A program made the position numbers and the translations under genes. Under the pieces are notes generated by a model. That model did not search any database. It saw nothing but the letters and a program-made list of their open reading frames with translations, and was not told the origin of the DNA. From Alkalinema sp. CACIAM 70d (GTDB taxonomy: Bacteria > Cyanobacteriota > Cyanobacteriia > Leptolyngbyales > Leptolyngbyaceae): DNA of 64,000 bases. Numbering within the stretch: the stretch's first letter is position 1; every line of letters starts with the position of its first letter. Shown piece after piece: positions 1 to 8,887 of this stretch. The stretch spans positions 1-64,000 of the forward strand of contig MUGG01000069.1 of NCBI GenBank assembly GCA_002148405.1, in the 5' to 3' direction.

Positions 1-16
1 CGCGCGCCCGACGGCA

Positions 17-301
17 ATGGTCATGGATAAAACCCCTCTAGCTTTATCTAATTACAGGTTCTCTAGAGTGAACGCATTGATATGTTCTCATCATACGGGA
101 TATCAGTTTTTTTACAAACCGATACAAGTCGTCTCAGATAGAGAGATTTGGCTGAGAATGTTGAAAACCTCATCCTGGCAAGCCTTAAAGCAGGCTAAAG
201 AATGCTTGTATCCAGAGGAACTCACCTCAAAACATGGGTGCTGTCCAGCAAAACTAATCAAGATGCTGCTGGGATTTGTAGAGTTTCATAGACTTTCGTA
301 G
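17..301 (+). CDS. Possible small protein, unknown
   Basis: A 94-codon open frame from an ATG at the window edge. I do not recognise the protein. It has mixed composition, no clear membrane segment or signal peptide, and two histidine/cysteine-containing patches without a recognisable metal-binding spacing. There is no convincing ribosome binding site, because the window starts 16 bases upstream. It may be a remnant or a chance frame in front of ycf4. Confidence is low. Confidence 0.2.
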   Translation: MVMDKTPLALSNYRFSRVNALICSHHTGYQFFYKPIQVVSDREIWLRMLKTSSWQALKQAKECLYPEELTSKHGCCPAKLIKMLLGFVEFHRLS

Positions 302-578
302 ACTTAAGCCCATGGTGTCCCATCTAAGGCCTCCCACCTAAAAGAGTCCCCTTTTGCGATGGAACCTTGGAGCACTTTTGGCACAGAACCCTGCGATACT
401 ATACTGATGAGGCCAAACTGGTGAGGCCAATTTTAATTTGTGGTCAATCCTCACTAGTGGCCAATCTTGGCTTGTGGCTCCAGTGACACGATCCATCTGT
501 TTTAGTGACTGCGTTGATAGTGTCTATCCTTGTGACAATCTTTAATTCTCTGTTTTTTGAAGGAAGTTTCTAAATCCT

Positions 579-1142
579 ATGACTGCGCAGGCTACACAAA
601 CCGATCGAGTCTTTCGCCAAACCATTGTAGGTTCCCGGCGCTTTAGTAATTATTTTTGGGCAACGATTGTTGCGATGGGGGCGACGGGCTTTTTGCTGGC
701 TGGGATTTCCAGTTATATCCATGTCAATTTGCTGCCCTTCTCAGATCCAACGCAGTTGATCTTTTTTCCCCAGGGACTGGCGATGGGAGCCTATGGTGCA
801 GCGGGTGTGTTGCTAGCCATTTATCTCTGGCTTTCGATCTTGTGGGATTTAGGGAGCGGATATAACGAGTTCAACAAAGATACGCAAAAAGCCACGATTT
901 TTCGTTGGGGCTTTCCAGGGAAGAATCGAAAAATTGAAGTGACCTGCAAGCTAGACGATATCCAAGCCGTTAAAGTGACCCTAAAGGAAGGGTTAAACCC
1001 TCGCCGAGCTATTTATCTCAAGGTTCGTGGGATACGAGATATTCCCTTGACTCGCGTGGGCCAGCCGATGGCGCTGTCTGAAATTGAGAATCAGGCGGCG
1101 GAGTTGGTACGCTTCCTAGGCGTTCCCCTGGAAGGACTGTAG
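579..1142 (+). CDS. ycf4: Photosystem I assembly protein Ycf4
   Basis: Ycf4 is a thylakoid membrane protein that helps assemble photosystem I. The 187-residue length is normal for the family. Two membrane segments are visible at about residues 25-45 and 68-92, followed by a soluble stromal-side domain. The family-typical N-terminal stretch with RRFSNYFWA and the GSGYNEF and FRWGFPGKNR stretches after the second helix are present. The start is supported by a GAAGGAAG ribosome binding site about 12 bases upstream. The gene stands alone, with a cyclophilin gene about 170 bp downstream on the same strand. Confidence 0.95.
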   Translation: MTAQATQTDRVFRQTIVGSRRFSNYFWATIVAMGATGFLLAGISSYIHVNLLPFSDPTQLIFFPQGLAMGAYGAAGVLLAIYLWLSILWDLGSGYNEFNKDTQKATIFRWGFPGKNRKIEVTCKLDDIQAVKVTLKEGLNPRRAIYLKVRGIRDIPLTRVGQPMALSEIENQAAELVRFLGVPLEGL

Positions 1143-1309
1143 GTTTGACCTCCAGCATCCTTAGCAATCCGTTCGGGAAGGCAATTGGGAAGGCAAAAGA
1201 AGTAACAGATTAGAGAAATTCTGATGTAATTCTGACGCAATATCGCAAAGTCTGCGTACCATAATCTGCGTACTCTAGTGGCTGATTTCCCTTGGAAAAG
1301 GTGCAAACT

Positions 1310-2149
1310 ATGCGGCAATTGATGCAGCGACGATTTCGGATTTGGCTGGTGGCAACCCTCGCGATCGCAGTTCTCGTGACAACTGGTTGTAGTAAGGCGG
1401 AGGACTCAACTACAGCGGCCCCCAAGCCTTCGGCAAGTGTTTCAGCGAGTACGAGTCCATCGGTGTCTCCCTCCGCTTCGCCCTCCCCTAGCGCCGGTGA
1501 GTCGCCGGGAACCGTGAGCAAGGAAGCGTCCCAAGCGGCTCAGCTTTTTCCCAATCTGCCGCGCTTAGAAGGTAAAGCAACGGTGGTGATGACGGTTAAA
1601 GGGAGTCCGATCACGATCGAAGTCGATGGAACCAATGCACCGATCACGGCGGGCAACTTTGTGGATTTGGTAGATAAGAAAGTCTACGACGGCTTGGTGT
1701 TTCACCGAGTGGTGCGGCAACCCCAGCCGTTTGTGGTCCAGGGGGGAGACCCCGATGGACGGGATCCGAATGTTCCAGTGGATCAGTTAGGACGAGGCGG
1801 TTACGTTGACCCAGCTACCAAACAGCCGCGATCGATTCCTTTAGAAATTAAGCCCAGTCAAGGGGACAAGATTGTCTACAGCAAAACCTTTGAAGAATTG
1901 AGAATTCAGGATCCACCTAAGCTGCGTCATACTCGGGGTGCAGTGGCGATGGCGCGATCGGGGTATCCTGATTCTGCGTCCTCCCAGTTTTATGTGGCTT
2001 TGGCAGATTTAAGTTTTCTGGATGGTAATTATGCCGTATTTGGCTATGTCACTCAGGGAATGGATGTGGTAGACAAGATCCAGCAGGGCGATCGGATTGA
2101 ATCGGCTCGTGTTACGGCTGGCTTAGAAAACCTAAAAAATCGCAAATAA
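1310..2149 (+). CDS. Cyclophilin-type peptidyl-prolyl isomerase lipoprotein
   Basis: Predicted exported peptidyl-prolyl cis-trans isomerase that would catalyse proline isomerisation during folding outside the cytoplasm. From the ATG at 1310 the protein has 279 residues. A basic N-terminus and hydrophobic stretch end in the lipobox LVTTGC (Cys about residue 27), so it should be a lipoprotein. A Ser/Pro/Ala-rich linker (about 30-65) leads to a cyclophilin domain with [35 protein letters not shown] and SSQFYVAL motifs. A TTG start at 1292 is possible but would put charged residues ahead of the signal. The long insert after GGDP is typical of cyanobacterial thylakoid-lumen or periplasmic cyclophilins. 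Confidence 0.9.
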   Translation: MRQLMQRRFRIWLVATLAIAVLVTTGCSKAEDSTTAAPKPSASVSASTSPSVSPSASPSPSAGESPGTVSKEASQAAQLFPNLPRLEGKATVVMTVKGSPITIEVDGTNAPITAGNFVDLVDKKVYDGLVFHRVVRQPQPFVVQGGDPDGRDPNVPVDQLGRGGYVDPATKQPRSIPLEIKPSQGDKIVYSKTFEELRIQDPPKLRHTRGAVAMARSGYPDSASSQFYVALADLSFLDGNYAVFGYVTQGMDVVDKIQQGDRIESARVTAGLENLKNRK

Positions 2150-2182
2150 GCAATCAACTTTTATTCATTAGACTGCGACTAG

Positions 2183-2320
2183 CTTGTGCTTGACACCTAG
2201 GTTCCTGTGCTTGACACCTAGGTCTACGAGTAGGTCTAAGAGCATCTAACTTTGGGTGACTAACCTTGAAGTTAAGTTGTTTGTCTTAAGGGTTTGTCTT
2301 AAGGGTTTGTCTTAAGTGAA
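2183..2320. repeat. Two short tandem repeat patches
   Basis: The spacer downstream of the cyclophilin gene has two near-tandem copies of a 17-bp unit GTGCTTGACACCTAGGT, then about three copies of a GGGTTTGTCTTAA unit near 2280-2316. They are direct repeats without spacers of CRISPR type and have no coding sense. Confidence 0.7.
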
Positions 2321-2335
2321 TGAGTGTTTTTTGGG

Positions 2336-2367
2336 TGTAGGGAAAGTTTCCCTATACTCTTTTTTTG
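2336..2367 (+). terminator. Probable intrinsic terminator
   Basis: A short hairpin TAGGGA/TCCCTA with a small loop is followed by a run of eight T at about 2360-2367, just ahead of the ketosynthase start at 2412. It would end transcription from the cyclophilin gene. It could also act as a leader attenuator for the next gene. Confidence 0.55.
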
Positions 2368-2411
2368 TTGCGCTGGATTGATTGTACTGAATTGGTTGCA
2401 TTGAATCTTTT

Positions 2412-3548
2412 ATGGATGTAGTGGTGACTGGAATTGGGTTGTTATCTGCGTTGGGTAATTTACAGGAAACTTGGCGATCGACTCTAGCGGGACGATCGGG
2501 CATTCACCTCCATCAACCCTTTTCGGAGTTATCGCCGTTACCTTTGGCAATGGTGGCCCATCAGCCAGCTAGTCTACGATCGCTGACCCATCAAATTTTG
2601 GCCGACGCCCTAGCGGATGCAGGTCTGACCCCGCCGTTGGTGGATTGTGGAGTAGTTATTGGTTCCAGTCGAGGCAATCAAGGGGGATGGGAGCAACGGT
2701 TACGACAGGCAGAGGAACCAACGGTTACCGATTGGTTAGACCTTTTGCCTAACGCAGCAGCAGTGCAGGTGGCCCGATCGATCCAAACCCAGGTAATCGT
2801 GTCGGCCCCCACGGCGGCCTGTGCAACGGGAATTTGGGCGATCGCTCAAGGCGCAGAATTGATCCGTACAGGCCAATACCAGAGGGTGATTGCGGGTGCG
2901 GTGGAAGCACCGATTACGCCCTTAACGATCGCCGGATTTAGTCGCATGGGCGCTTTGGCTCAGACGGGAGCCTATCCGTTTGATCGCGATCGAGAGGGGT
3001 TTGTCCTTGGGGAAGGGGGAGCCTTTTTTGTGCTAGAAGCTGGAGAATTAGCACGATCGCGGCAGGCCAGAATCTATGGCAACGTATTGCAGGCTGGGCT
3101 GACGGCGGACGCCTATCACCTCAGTGCCCCAAACCCGGAAATCTGTACAGCAGTGCGGGCTGTAAAAAACTGTTGCGATCGCAGTGGCCTCACCCATGAC
3201 GCGATCGATTTTATTCATGTCCACGGTACAGCAACGACGTTAAACGATCGTACTGAAGCAAAAATTCTGCATCACTTGGGCTGGCAATCGGTTCCCATCA
3301 GTTCAACCAAGGGCGCAACCGGCCATACCTTAGGGGCATCGGGAGCGATCGGGGTGGCCATGGGACTGATGACCTTACAGCAGCAAACCTTACCCCCCTG
3401 CGTGGGCTTGAGCCAACCTGACTTTGCCCTTAACCTGGTTGGGATTAATCAAATTAACTCTCCCCCCAGCCAGCCGATTCACACGGTTCTCTGTTTTAGC
3501 TTTGGTTTTGGGGGACAAAATGCGGCGATCGCCTTACACGGAAACTAG
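2412..3548 (+). CDS. Beta-ketoacyl-ACP synthase, FabF-like
   Basis: Condensing enzyme of the KAS II (FabF) family, which elongates acyl-ACP with malonyl-ACP. The 378 residues are slightly short of the usual ~415. The catalytic triad is intact: Cys137 in APTAACATG, His271 in HVHGTATTLND and His305 in TKGATGHTLGA, with Lys300. The C-terminal glycine loop FSFGFGGQNAA is also present. The start is the ATG right after a T-rich terminator-like element. It sits away from any fatty-acid operon, so it may be a second paralogue with a specialised role rather than the housekeeping FabF. Confidence 0.88.
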   Translation: MDVVVTGIGLLSALGNLQETWRSTLAGRSGIHLHQPFSELSPLPLAMVAHQPASLRSLTHQILADALADAGLTPPLVDCGVVIGSSRGNQGGWEQRLRQAEEPTVTDWLDLLPNAAAVQVARSIQTQVIVSAPTAACATGIWAIAQGAELIRTGQYQRVIAGAVEAPITPLTIAGFSRMGALAQTGAYPFDRDREGFVLGEGGAFFVLEAGELARSRQARIYGNVLQAGLTADAYHLSAPNPEICTAVRAVKNCCDRSGLTHDAIDFIHVHGTATTLNDRTEAKILHHLGWQSVPISSTKGATGHTLGASGAIGVAMGLMTLQQQTLPPCVGLSQPDFALNLVGINQINSPPSQPIHTVLCFSFGFGGQNAAIALHGN

Positions 3549-3764
3549 CTGAAGCATGGAGCTTAAATAGCATCCATTCTGAGAACGGGCTAGTTTCCTA
3601 CTGATCCTAGGAAGCCCAGAATGACAACGAGCATCCGAATAATTTGGCGGGAAATGCGGGAAGTTTTCATCGGGGGTTACCTCTTCTCGACTTCATTAGC
3701 CTATCTCTAAATGAAAAGGGGCTGGGGAAAGCCGCAAAAAGTTAACGCTTTAGTTTAAGTTCCG

Positions 3765-4576
3765 TCACGCTATTTTGCGTTCTGTTACAAGAGTCGCATT
3801 CATCCAAGCGCCACTGGCGTCATAACGACGGATAAGACGCAAACGCAGACCAGGTTCTGGCATCCAACCACATTCTACAAAGAACGCTTGTCCTGATTGA
3901 GGCGCGATCGGAAATGTGGCAGAAGCTGCATCAGGAAGCAGCGTAATCTGGTAAGGCTGGGCACTGTCGGCAAAGTGCAGCGTTGAGCCAGCAATTTCAG
4001 CAGTGGAGGTAAGGGTTTGATCGGCGAAAGTGAGGGATTGTTGCAGACGATCGGAGCCTAGGCATTGAATGTTGAGTGTGGAATTAAACGTTGTCGTTTG
4101 CCATTCTGGTGTGAGTACGATCGCGTTACCGTCCCAAGTTCCAATTAAATCATCTACACGTAAAGCTGGCTGTTCCGGAGCTAGACTCCCGACCCGTTGT
4201 TCACGAATTAAGATAATGTTTCTTAAATGATTGTCAGATTCAAATAATTGCACCATACGCAGACGGCGATCGCGATGGACAAATCCAAATTCTCCACCAA
4301 ATTGGGCGATCGGGGAAAACTGGAGTGAGCCTTGGGAAAAGGCCCCATTTTCAAAAAAAGTAATCCGCGATTAAAGCTGGAATATTCCTGTACGAGGGGA
4401 GCAGGATATTTGGGAGAGTCGCGTTTAAGGGTGAGGCGAGCTTTTTGGGGTTCGATTTGTTCTAAAACGAGGTGGGAGGGGATGGCTTCTAGGAGTTCGC
4501 CCGCGATCGAAAAGCGATCGAAGGAGCCTTGCCATTCTCCCAAGTTTTCTAAGAAACAGTCCCATTGTGATTTCAT
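3765..4576 (-). pseudogene. DUF3598-family gene split by one-base frameshift
   Basis: The two halves form one DUF3598-type protein of about 270 residues. The N-terminal half starts at 4576 with MKSQWDCFLENLGEWQGSF, and the C-terminal half runs in another frame to 3765 ending NATLVTERKIA. The frames join if the A7 run at 4353-4359 (T7 on the coding strand) gains one base. The bridging translation is then NRGLLFFENGAFSQGS followed by FGGEFGFVHRDRRLR, which is what the family shows there. The function of DUF3598 is not established. The broken frame may be a real mutation, a homopolymer sequencing error, or slippage on the T-run. The shifted half alone ends in an unrelated tail. Confidence 0.85.
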
Positions 4577-4720
4577 AGCTTTTCCTCGTAAACCCTAGTT
4601 GACAACCGTCCATCAGACCATTTGTTCTATACTAAATCGAGACTGGATCAGTGAATTTAATTTTTGACTAGATGCACCCCGATCGCGTAACTCCTAAATG
4701 CCCCCTATGATTTGTCCCCT

Positions 4721-6076
4721 ATGATTAAAGTCTTGCATCTTTCCGATATTCATTTAGGCAGTGGATTTATTCACGGAAAAGTAAACCCTGAAACGGGCTT
4801 GAACACTCGGTTTGAGGACTTTGTGGGAACGTTGGAGCGCTGCATCGATCGAGCCTTAGCGGAACCAGTGGATTTAGTGCTGTTTGGGGGGGATGCATTT
4901 CCCGATGCGACCCCTGCACCCTATATTCAGCAGGCATTTGCGCGGCAGTTTCGGCGGTTGGGAGAGGCGGGCATTCCAGTAGTGCTGCTGGTGGGGAACC
5001 ATGACCAGCATTCCCAGGGGTCGGGGGGCGCGAGTTTGTGTATTTACCGGACGCTAGGGGTGCCGCAGGTAGTGGTGGGCGATCGCTTGGAGACCCATCG
5101 GATTGTCACGTCGGGGGGAACGGTACAGGTGCTGACGTTGCCTTGGCTAAATCGATCAACGCTGATGACGAAGGCGGAGGTGGAAGGGCTGTCGATGCTG
5201 GAGGTGGGAGAGGTATTGCTCGATCGCTTGCGGGTAGCCTTGGAAGGGGAAATCCGTCAGTTAGATCCAGCATTGCCAACCATTTTGTTGGGGCATTTGA
5301 TGGTAGATGCAGCGGAGTTTGGGGCGGAGCGTTTGCTAGCAGTGGGCAAGGGATTTACAGTACCGTTAGCCTTTTTGACGCGAGATTGTTTTGATTACGT
5401 TGCCCTTGGCCATGTGCATAAGCATCAAGTGCTCTGTAGGGAGCCGTTTGTGATTTATCCCGGCAGCATTGAACGGGTTGATTTTTCTGAGGAGAAGGAG
5501 GAGAAAGGGTTTGTTTTGGTGGAGTTAGCGCGGGGGCAGACGCAGGTGGAGTTTTGTCCGCTGTCGGTACGATCGTTTTGCACGATCGAGGTGGATTTGA
5601 CAGAGTCGAATGATCCGCAGCAGGAATTGCTCCAAACGATCGCGCGTCAGTCGATCGCGGATGCAGTGGTGCGGGTGATGTATTCCCTGCGATCGGAGCA
5701 ACTGGCGTTGATGAATGAAGTGGAGTTGCATCAGGCGTTGGCCATCGCCCATACCTATACGATACAGGCGCAGGTGGTGGCGCAGGTGAGCCGATCGCGG
5801 TTGCCGGAGCTGGGGGTGGGTAGCACGGTGAGTCCGTTGGAGGCGTTGCAGGCGTATATCCAGAATCGGGCGGATTTGCGGGATTTGGAGGAGCCGATGG
5901 TAGAGGCGGCAAAGCAGCTGCTAGGGGAGGCGGATGCCTGGGTGCAGCCTGCGTTGGTAAGGTTGGAACTGGAGGCAGAGGCTGGCCGATCGACTGCTGG
6001 CCGATTGACTGCTGGAGACTCAAACCTAGGGGAAGTAGAGCCAACGGGAGAGGAGGTTCAGCTACGGCTATTATAA
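4721..6076 (+). CDS. sbcD: SbcD-like exonuclease subunit (metallophosphoesterase)
   Basis: Predicted Mn-dependent nuclease of the SbcD/Mre11 family, which with SbcC/Rad50 trims DNA ends and hairpins. The calcineurin-like motifs occur in order: DIHLG near residue 8, GGDAF near 57, GNHDQH near 95, LLGHLM, and GHVHKH. A C-terminal capping region follows. From the ATG at 4721 the protein has about 451 residues, and a TTG nine bases upstream is less likely. No sbcC gene is adjacent, which is common in cyanobacteria. The C-terminus is low in conservation and ends in a Gly/Glu-rich tail. Confidence 0.85.
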   Translation: MIKVLHLSDIHLGSGFIHGKVNPETGLNTRFEDFVGTLERCIDRALAEPVDLVLFGGDAFPDATPAPYIQQAFARQFRRLGEAGIPVVLLVGNHDQHSQGSGGASLCIYRTLGVPQVVVGDRLETHRIVTSGGTVQVLTLPWLNRSTLMTKAEVEGLSMLEVGEVLLDRLRVALEGEIRQLDPALPTILLGHLMVDAAEFGAERLLAVGKGFTVPLAFLTRDCFDYVALGHVHKHQVLCREPFVIYPGSIERVDFSEEKEEKGFVLVELARGQTQVEFCPLSVRSFCTIEVDLTESNDPQQELLQTIARQSIADAVVRVMYSLRSEQLALMNEVELHQALAIAHTYTIQAQVVAQVSRSRLPELGVGSTVSPLEALQAYIQNRADLRDLEEPMVEAAKQLLGEADAWVQPALVRLELEAEAGRSTAGRLTAGDSNLGEVEPTGEEVQLRLL

Positions 6077-6094
6077 GTTGCCTGAAAAAGCAAG

Positions 6095-7285
6095 TTAAAT
6101 ATCAAACCGGAGTGGTTCTTGCTTGAAGGGTAAATCTTGGTTGATGGCGTCTATTTCTTGTTGCTCCAACTCATTAATCCGATCGATGTGGGTTCTGAGA
6201 ATTTGCGAAAGACGGGGTTCGTAAAACCGATGCATTGAATAGTTAGGCGTTGCTGGAAATCCACGACGTTTTTTGTGGCGTCCGCCAGCTCCCGGATCAA
6301 AGATTTGAATATTATGTTGAATGGCCCATTCGATCGGGCTGTAATAGCAAGCCTCAAAATGTAAACAATCAATCTCGTCTACCGACCCCCAGTAACGACC
6401 ATACAAACGATCGGCCTTCGTTAGGCAGAACGACATGCCAACGGGATGGGTTTCCTCTCCAGCATGGTAGGCCGCAAACAACAGCAAATATTCCGAAAAA
6501 TCGCAATGTAATTGCTCAAAAAACTTTCGAGTTAAATACTTGCTGCCCCACCAACCAAACTTATCGCAGGTATCACTGTAAAAGCGATACATCTGACTCA
6601 ATAAGGCTGAAGAAACCTGCTCTCCCTGCCAAACTTTGAACTGTAATCCCGCTTGATCAACCGCTTTGCGTTCCCGTTTGATATTACGGCGCTGATTGGC
6701 ATTGAATGCTTTTAAATAATGATCGAAGTCATGATAGTTTTGATTTTGCCAAACATAACTATGGTGTAACCAAGTACTAAAACCTTGTTGTTCTAAAATA
6801 GGTTTCCACTCTGGATCAACATAAAGGAAGTTACAGCCTGAAATTTGGTTGCGAATGCAGAAATGATCAATTTCATGAATCATTTTCGCTGTAATTTCAT
6901 CTTCATCTTCCCCCGGTGCAATCAAAAAGCGATAGCCCTCTGCGGGGGTAAAGGGAGACATGCCCAGCAACTTAGGATAGTATTCGATTCCTAAGCGATC
7001 GGCCAAATCCGCCCATTGATGATCAAAGACAAACTCCCCGTAACTATGGCCCTTGACATACAGCGGAGCCGCCGCAATCAAAGTCCGATCGCGCCACATC
7101 GTCAAATGATTGGGAAGCCAACCTGTACGCGCTGTCGTACTGCCTGACGTTTCCATGTTGTGCAGCCACGCCCATTCCAAGAACGGCGTTTTCAGCGGCT
7201 TTGCCAGCGCATCCCAGGCACCTTGGGGAATTTCAGAAATATGATTTGTCCAAACTAAGTTGTACCGTGTTTTTGATTCCACCAT
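6095..7285 (-). CDS. FemAB-like GNAT-fold protein (PF04339 type)
   Basis: A 396-residue protein resembling the FemAB_like (formerly DUF482) family, predicted acyltransferases with two GNAT-like halves. Landmarks are the N-terminal WDAL and PFLEWAWLHNME, YGEFVFDHQWADL near residue 85, the basic NANQRRNIKRERK stretch near 198, and the C-terminal FDPGAGGRHKKRRGF motif. FemAB relatives join amino acids to peptidoglycan precursors, but the substrate of this subfamily is unknown. It is convergent with the sbcD-like gene (18 bp apart). The ATG at 7285 is followed upstream by a long non-coding spacer. Confidence 0.85.
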   Translation of the reverse strand: MVESKTRYNLVWTNHISEIPQGAWDALAKPLKTPFLEWAWLHNMETSGSTTARTGWLPNHLTMWRDRTLIAAAPLYVKGHSYGEFVFDHQWADLADRLGIEYYPKLLGMSPFTPAEGYRFLIAPGEDEDEITAKMIHEIDHFCIRNQISGCNFLYVDPEWKPILEQQGFSTWLHHSYVWQNQNYHDFDHYLKAFNANQRRNIKRERKAVDQAGLQFKVWQGEQVSSALLSQMYRFYSDTCDKFGWWGSKYLTRKFFEQLHCDFSEYLLLFAAYHAGEETHPVGMSFCLTKADRLYGRYWGSVDEIDCLHFEACYYSPIEWAIQHNIQIFDPGAGGRHKKRRGFPATPNYSMHRFYEPRLSQILRTHIDRINELEQQEIDAINQDLPFKQEPLRFDI

Positions 7286-8146
7286 GCCAAATTCCTGCGC
7301 TGTCCCTGCGATCGCCTCATCTAGCTTAATCTAGCCATTTTACTTCTGGGCTAGAATTTCCCAAACCTTGACAATGGATCCCGAAAATACAGATCACTCA
7401 ATTAGAGTACTCAATCAGATACGTTGCAAAAATCCGTTTAACTCAATTTCCCTGACCTAATTGCCACATCCTAGCCTGCCCCCTATTAATTCAGTTGATT
7501 CAGTTGATTCAGTTGACTTAGTGTTCCACGATGTTTCATCCAGAACATCAACGGGAACAACCTAATGGAGATAAACAAGCGGATAACCCAAGGAAAACCA
7601 GGTCAAACATGCCAATTTAAGGTGCGGATTTAATTAAGGTGCGGATTTTAAGGTGCGGACAAACGATGGTGAAATAGGTTGACGACTCGTTCACTGTCGT
7701 TGCCAACCCTCGTCCCAAAGCACCAAATCCGCGCCCGCTAAGCGTCAACCTAAGCGTCAGCTTTCCTTCCCAATCGTGACACCCAGCCGTTGCCCTAGCA
7801 GTCTACCCAGGATCCCATCAGGTTACGAAGCCGCTTCATTTTAGACTTTGGAGATTAGTTTTTTATATGTAAAATGATAAAAGTCATGTTTTTTTCAATC
7901 ATTAAGCCTCATTTTACCGGGAACTTTTTAAACGTCTATCCCAAGATTAGTAGACGAGTCGTCCTAAAGATGTAGAATCGTTCTCCCTTTAGAAAGATTT
8001 CCATTATGGATAGGGTTGACTAGGCTAACCATAGCCGCAATTCGTTCAGTGACGGATTGGCTACACTTAGACTGAGAAATATTTTAGATAGGAAAAGTGT
8101 GATTCTTCGGTTTTGCACTTCTACCTACTCGCAAAGGAGATGAACA
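7286..8146. other. Long spacer with two tandem repeat patches
   Basis: About 860 bp with no convincing gene. It contains three exact tandem copies of a 9-bp unit TTCAGTTGA (7490-7516) and three spaced copies of TTAAGGTGCGGAT-like sequence (7617-7660). The last 300 bp are AT-rich and should carry the promoter of the secreted protein at 8147, but I could not fix a -35/-10 pair with confidence. Confidence 0.6.
7490..7516. repeat. 9-bp tandem repeat, three exact copies
   Basis: Unit TTCAGTTGA at 7490-7498, 7499-7507 and 7508-7516. It is non-coding and lies between divergent transcription units. Confidence 0.9.
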
Positions 8147-8566
8147 ATGCGAATTCAATTGAAGCAGATGGTTGTACTAGGCGCGATCGCCGGCATGACG
8201 GGTTACACCGCCCTGCCCGCCCGTGCTGCTGATATGCCCACTGCAACAACGCCTGCCCTGGAAAAAGAAACCATTACTGGGGCTCGATCGGTAGAATTGC
8301 CCACCCCGCCCGTTGCACCGATGTATTTCACCTTGCCGATCGAAGTTAAGGTTGTGAAAGACACGAGCATCACAACCGATACGCCCATTACCGATAAAAA
8401 TTCTAAAGATATTGCAGCTTGGGCCACAGCGGTCAGCGCCTGCTTGAAGGAAAAGCCCGCCTTGGTTCGCCAAGTGGGCGAAGAGCAGGTTCCCTTTGAT
8501 GTCAACGGAACCGCCAATGGCACCATCAAGCTCAATGCAAACGACAAACCCGTTTGTCCTGCATAA
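8147..8566 (+). CDS. Small exported protein, unknown function
   Basis: A 139-residue protein with a clear Sec-type signal peptide: basic MRIQLK start, hydrophobic VVLGAIAGMTGYTA, and likely cleavage after ALPARA (about residue 27). The mature part is Pro/Thr-rich, then more polar, with two cysteines (CLKEKP and the C-terminal VCPA) that could pair. An AAAGGAG ribosome binding site lies 7-8 bases before the ATG. I do not recognise a domain. It is a single-gene unit followed by a terminator at 8724. Confidence 0.7.
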   Translation: MRIQLKQMVVLGAIAGMTGYTALPARAADMPTATTPALEKETITGARSVELPTPPVAPMYFTLPIEVKVVKDTSITTDTPITDKNSKDIAAWATAVSACLKEKPALVRQVGEEQVPFDVNGTANGTIKLNANDKPVCPA

Positions 8567-8723
8567 AAGATTAACCCATTCAGATTGATAGATTTGACAG
8601 ATTTTTACTTTCTGGCGCTTAGTTCGTGATGCTTATTAGTTTGTGACGCTTAATCGTCTTCCTCAATACTCTCTTCGATTTCGTAATCGTCAGTTTTGAG
8701 GCATTGTCAGCATCAATTCCGTT

Positions 8724-8755
8724 GGGGTGTTCTTTGGGCACCCCATTCTTTTTTT
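8724..8755 (+). terminator. Intrinsic terminator
   Basis: Stem GGGGTG (8724-8729) pairs with CACCCC (8739-8744) around a 9-base loop and is followed by ATTCTTTTTTT. It lies in the spacer between the exported protein and the aspartate kinase, reading with the + strand. Confidence 0.8.
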
Positions 8756-8887
8756 AAGAAAATCCCAAAAAAACTCGATCGAAGCGTTCGATTTTTCCTA
8801 TCCTCAGTCACCATAAAGTAGTAAGCTCAGTCAGGCAGATTTCTTGGGCCCGTCCCGTTTTCTCTGTTGCATGGGGTTATTGGTTAT

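Noticed and set aside
5355..6044. Proline-rich minus-strand frame
   Set aside because: Antisense to the sbcD-like gene; Pro/Ala bias is a by-product of GC-rich codons.
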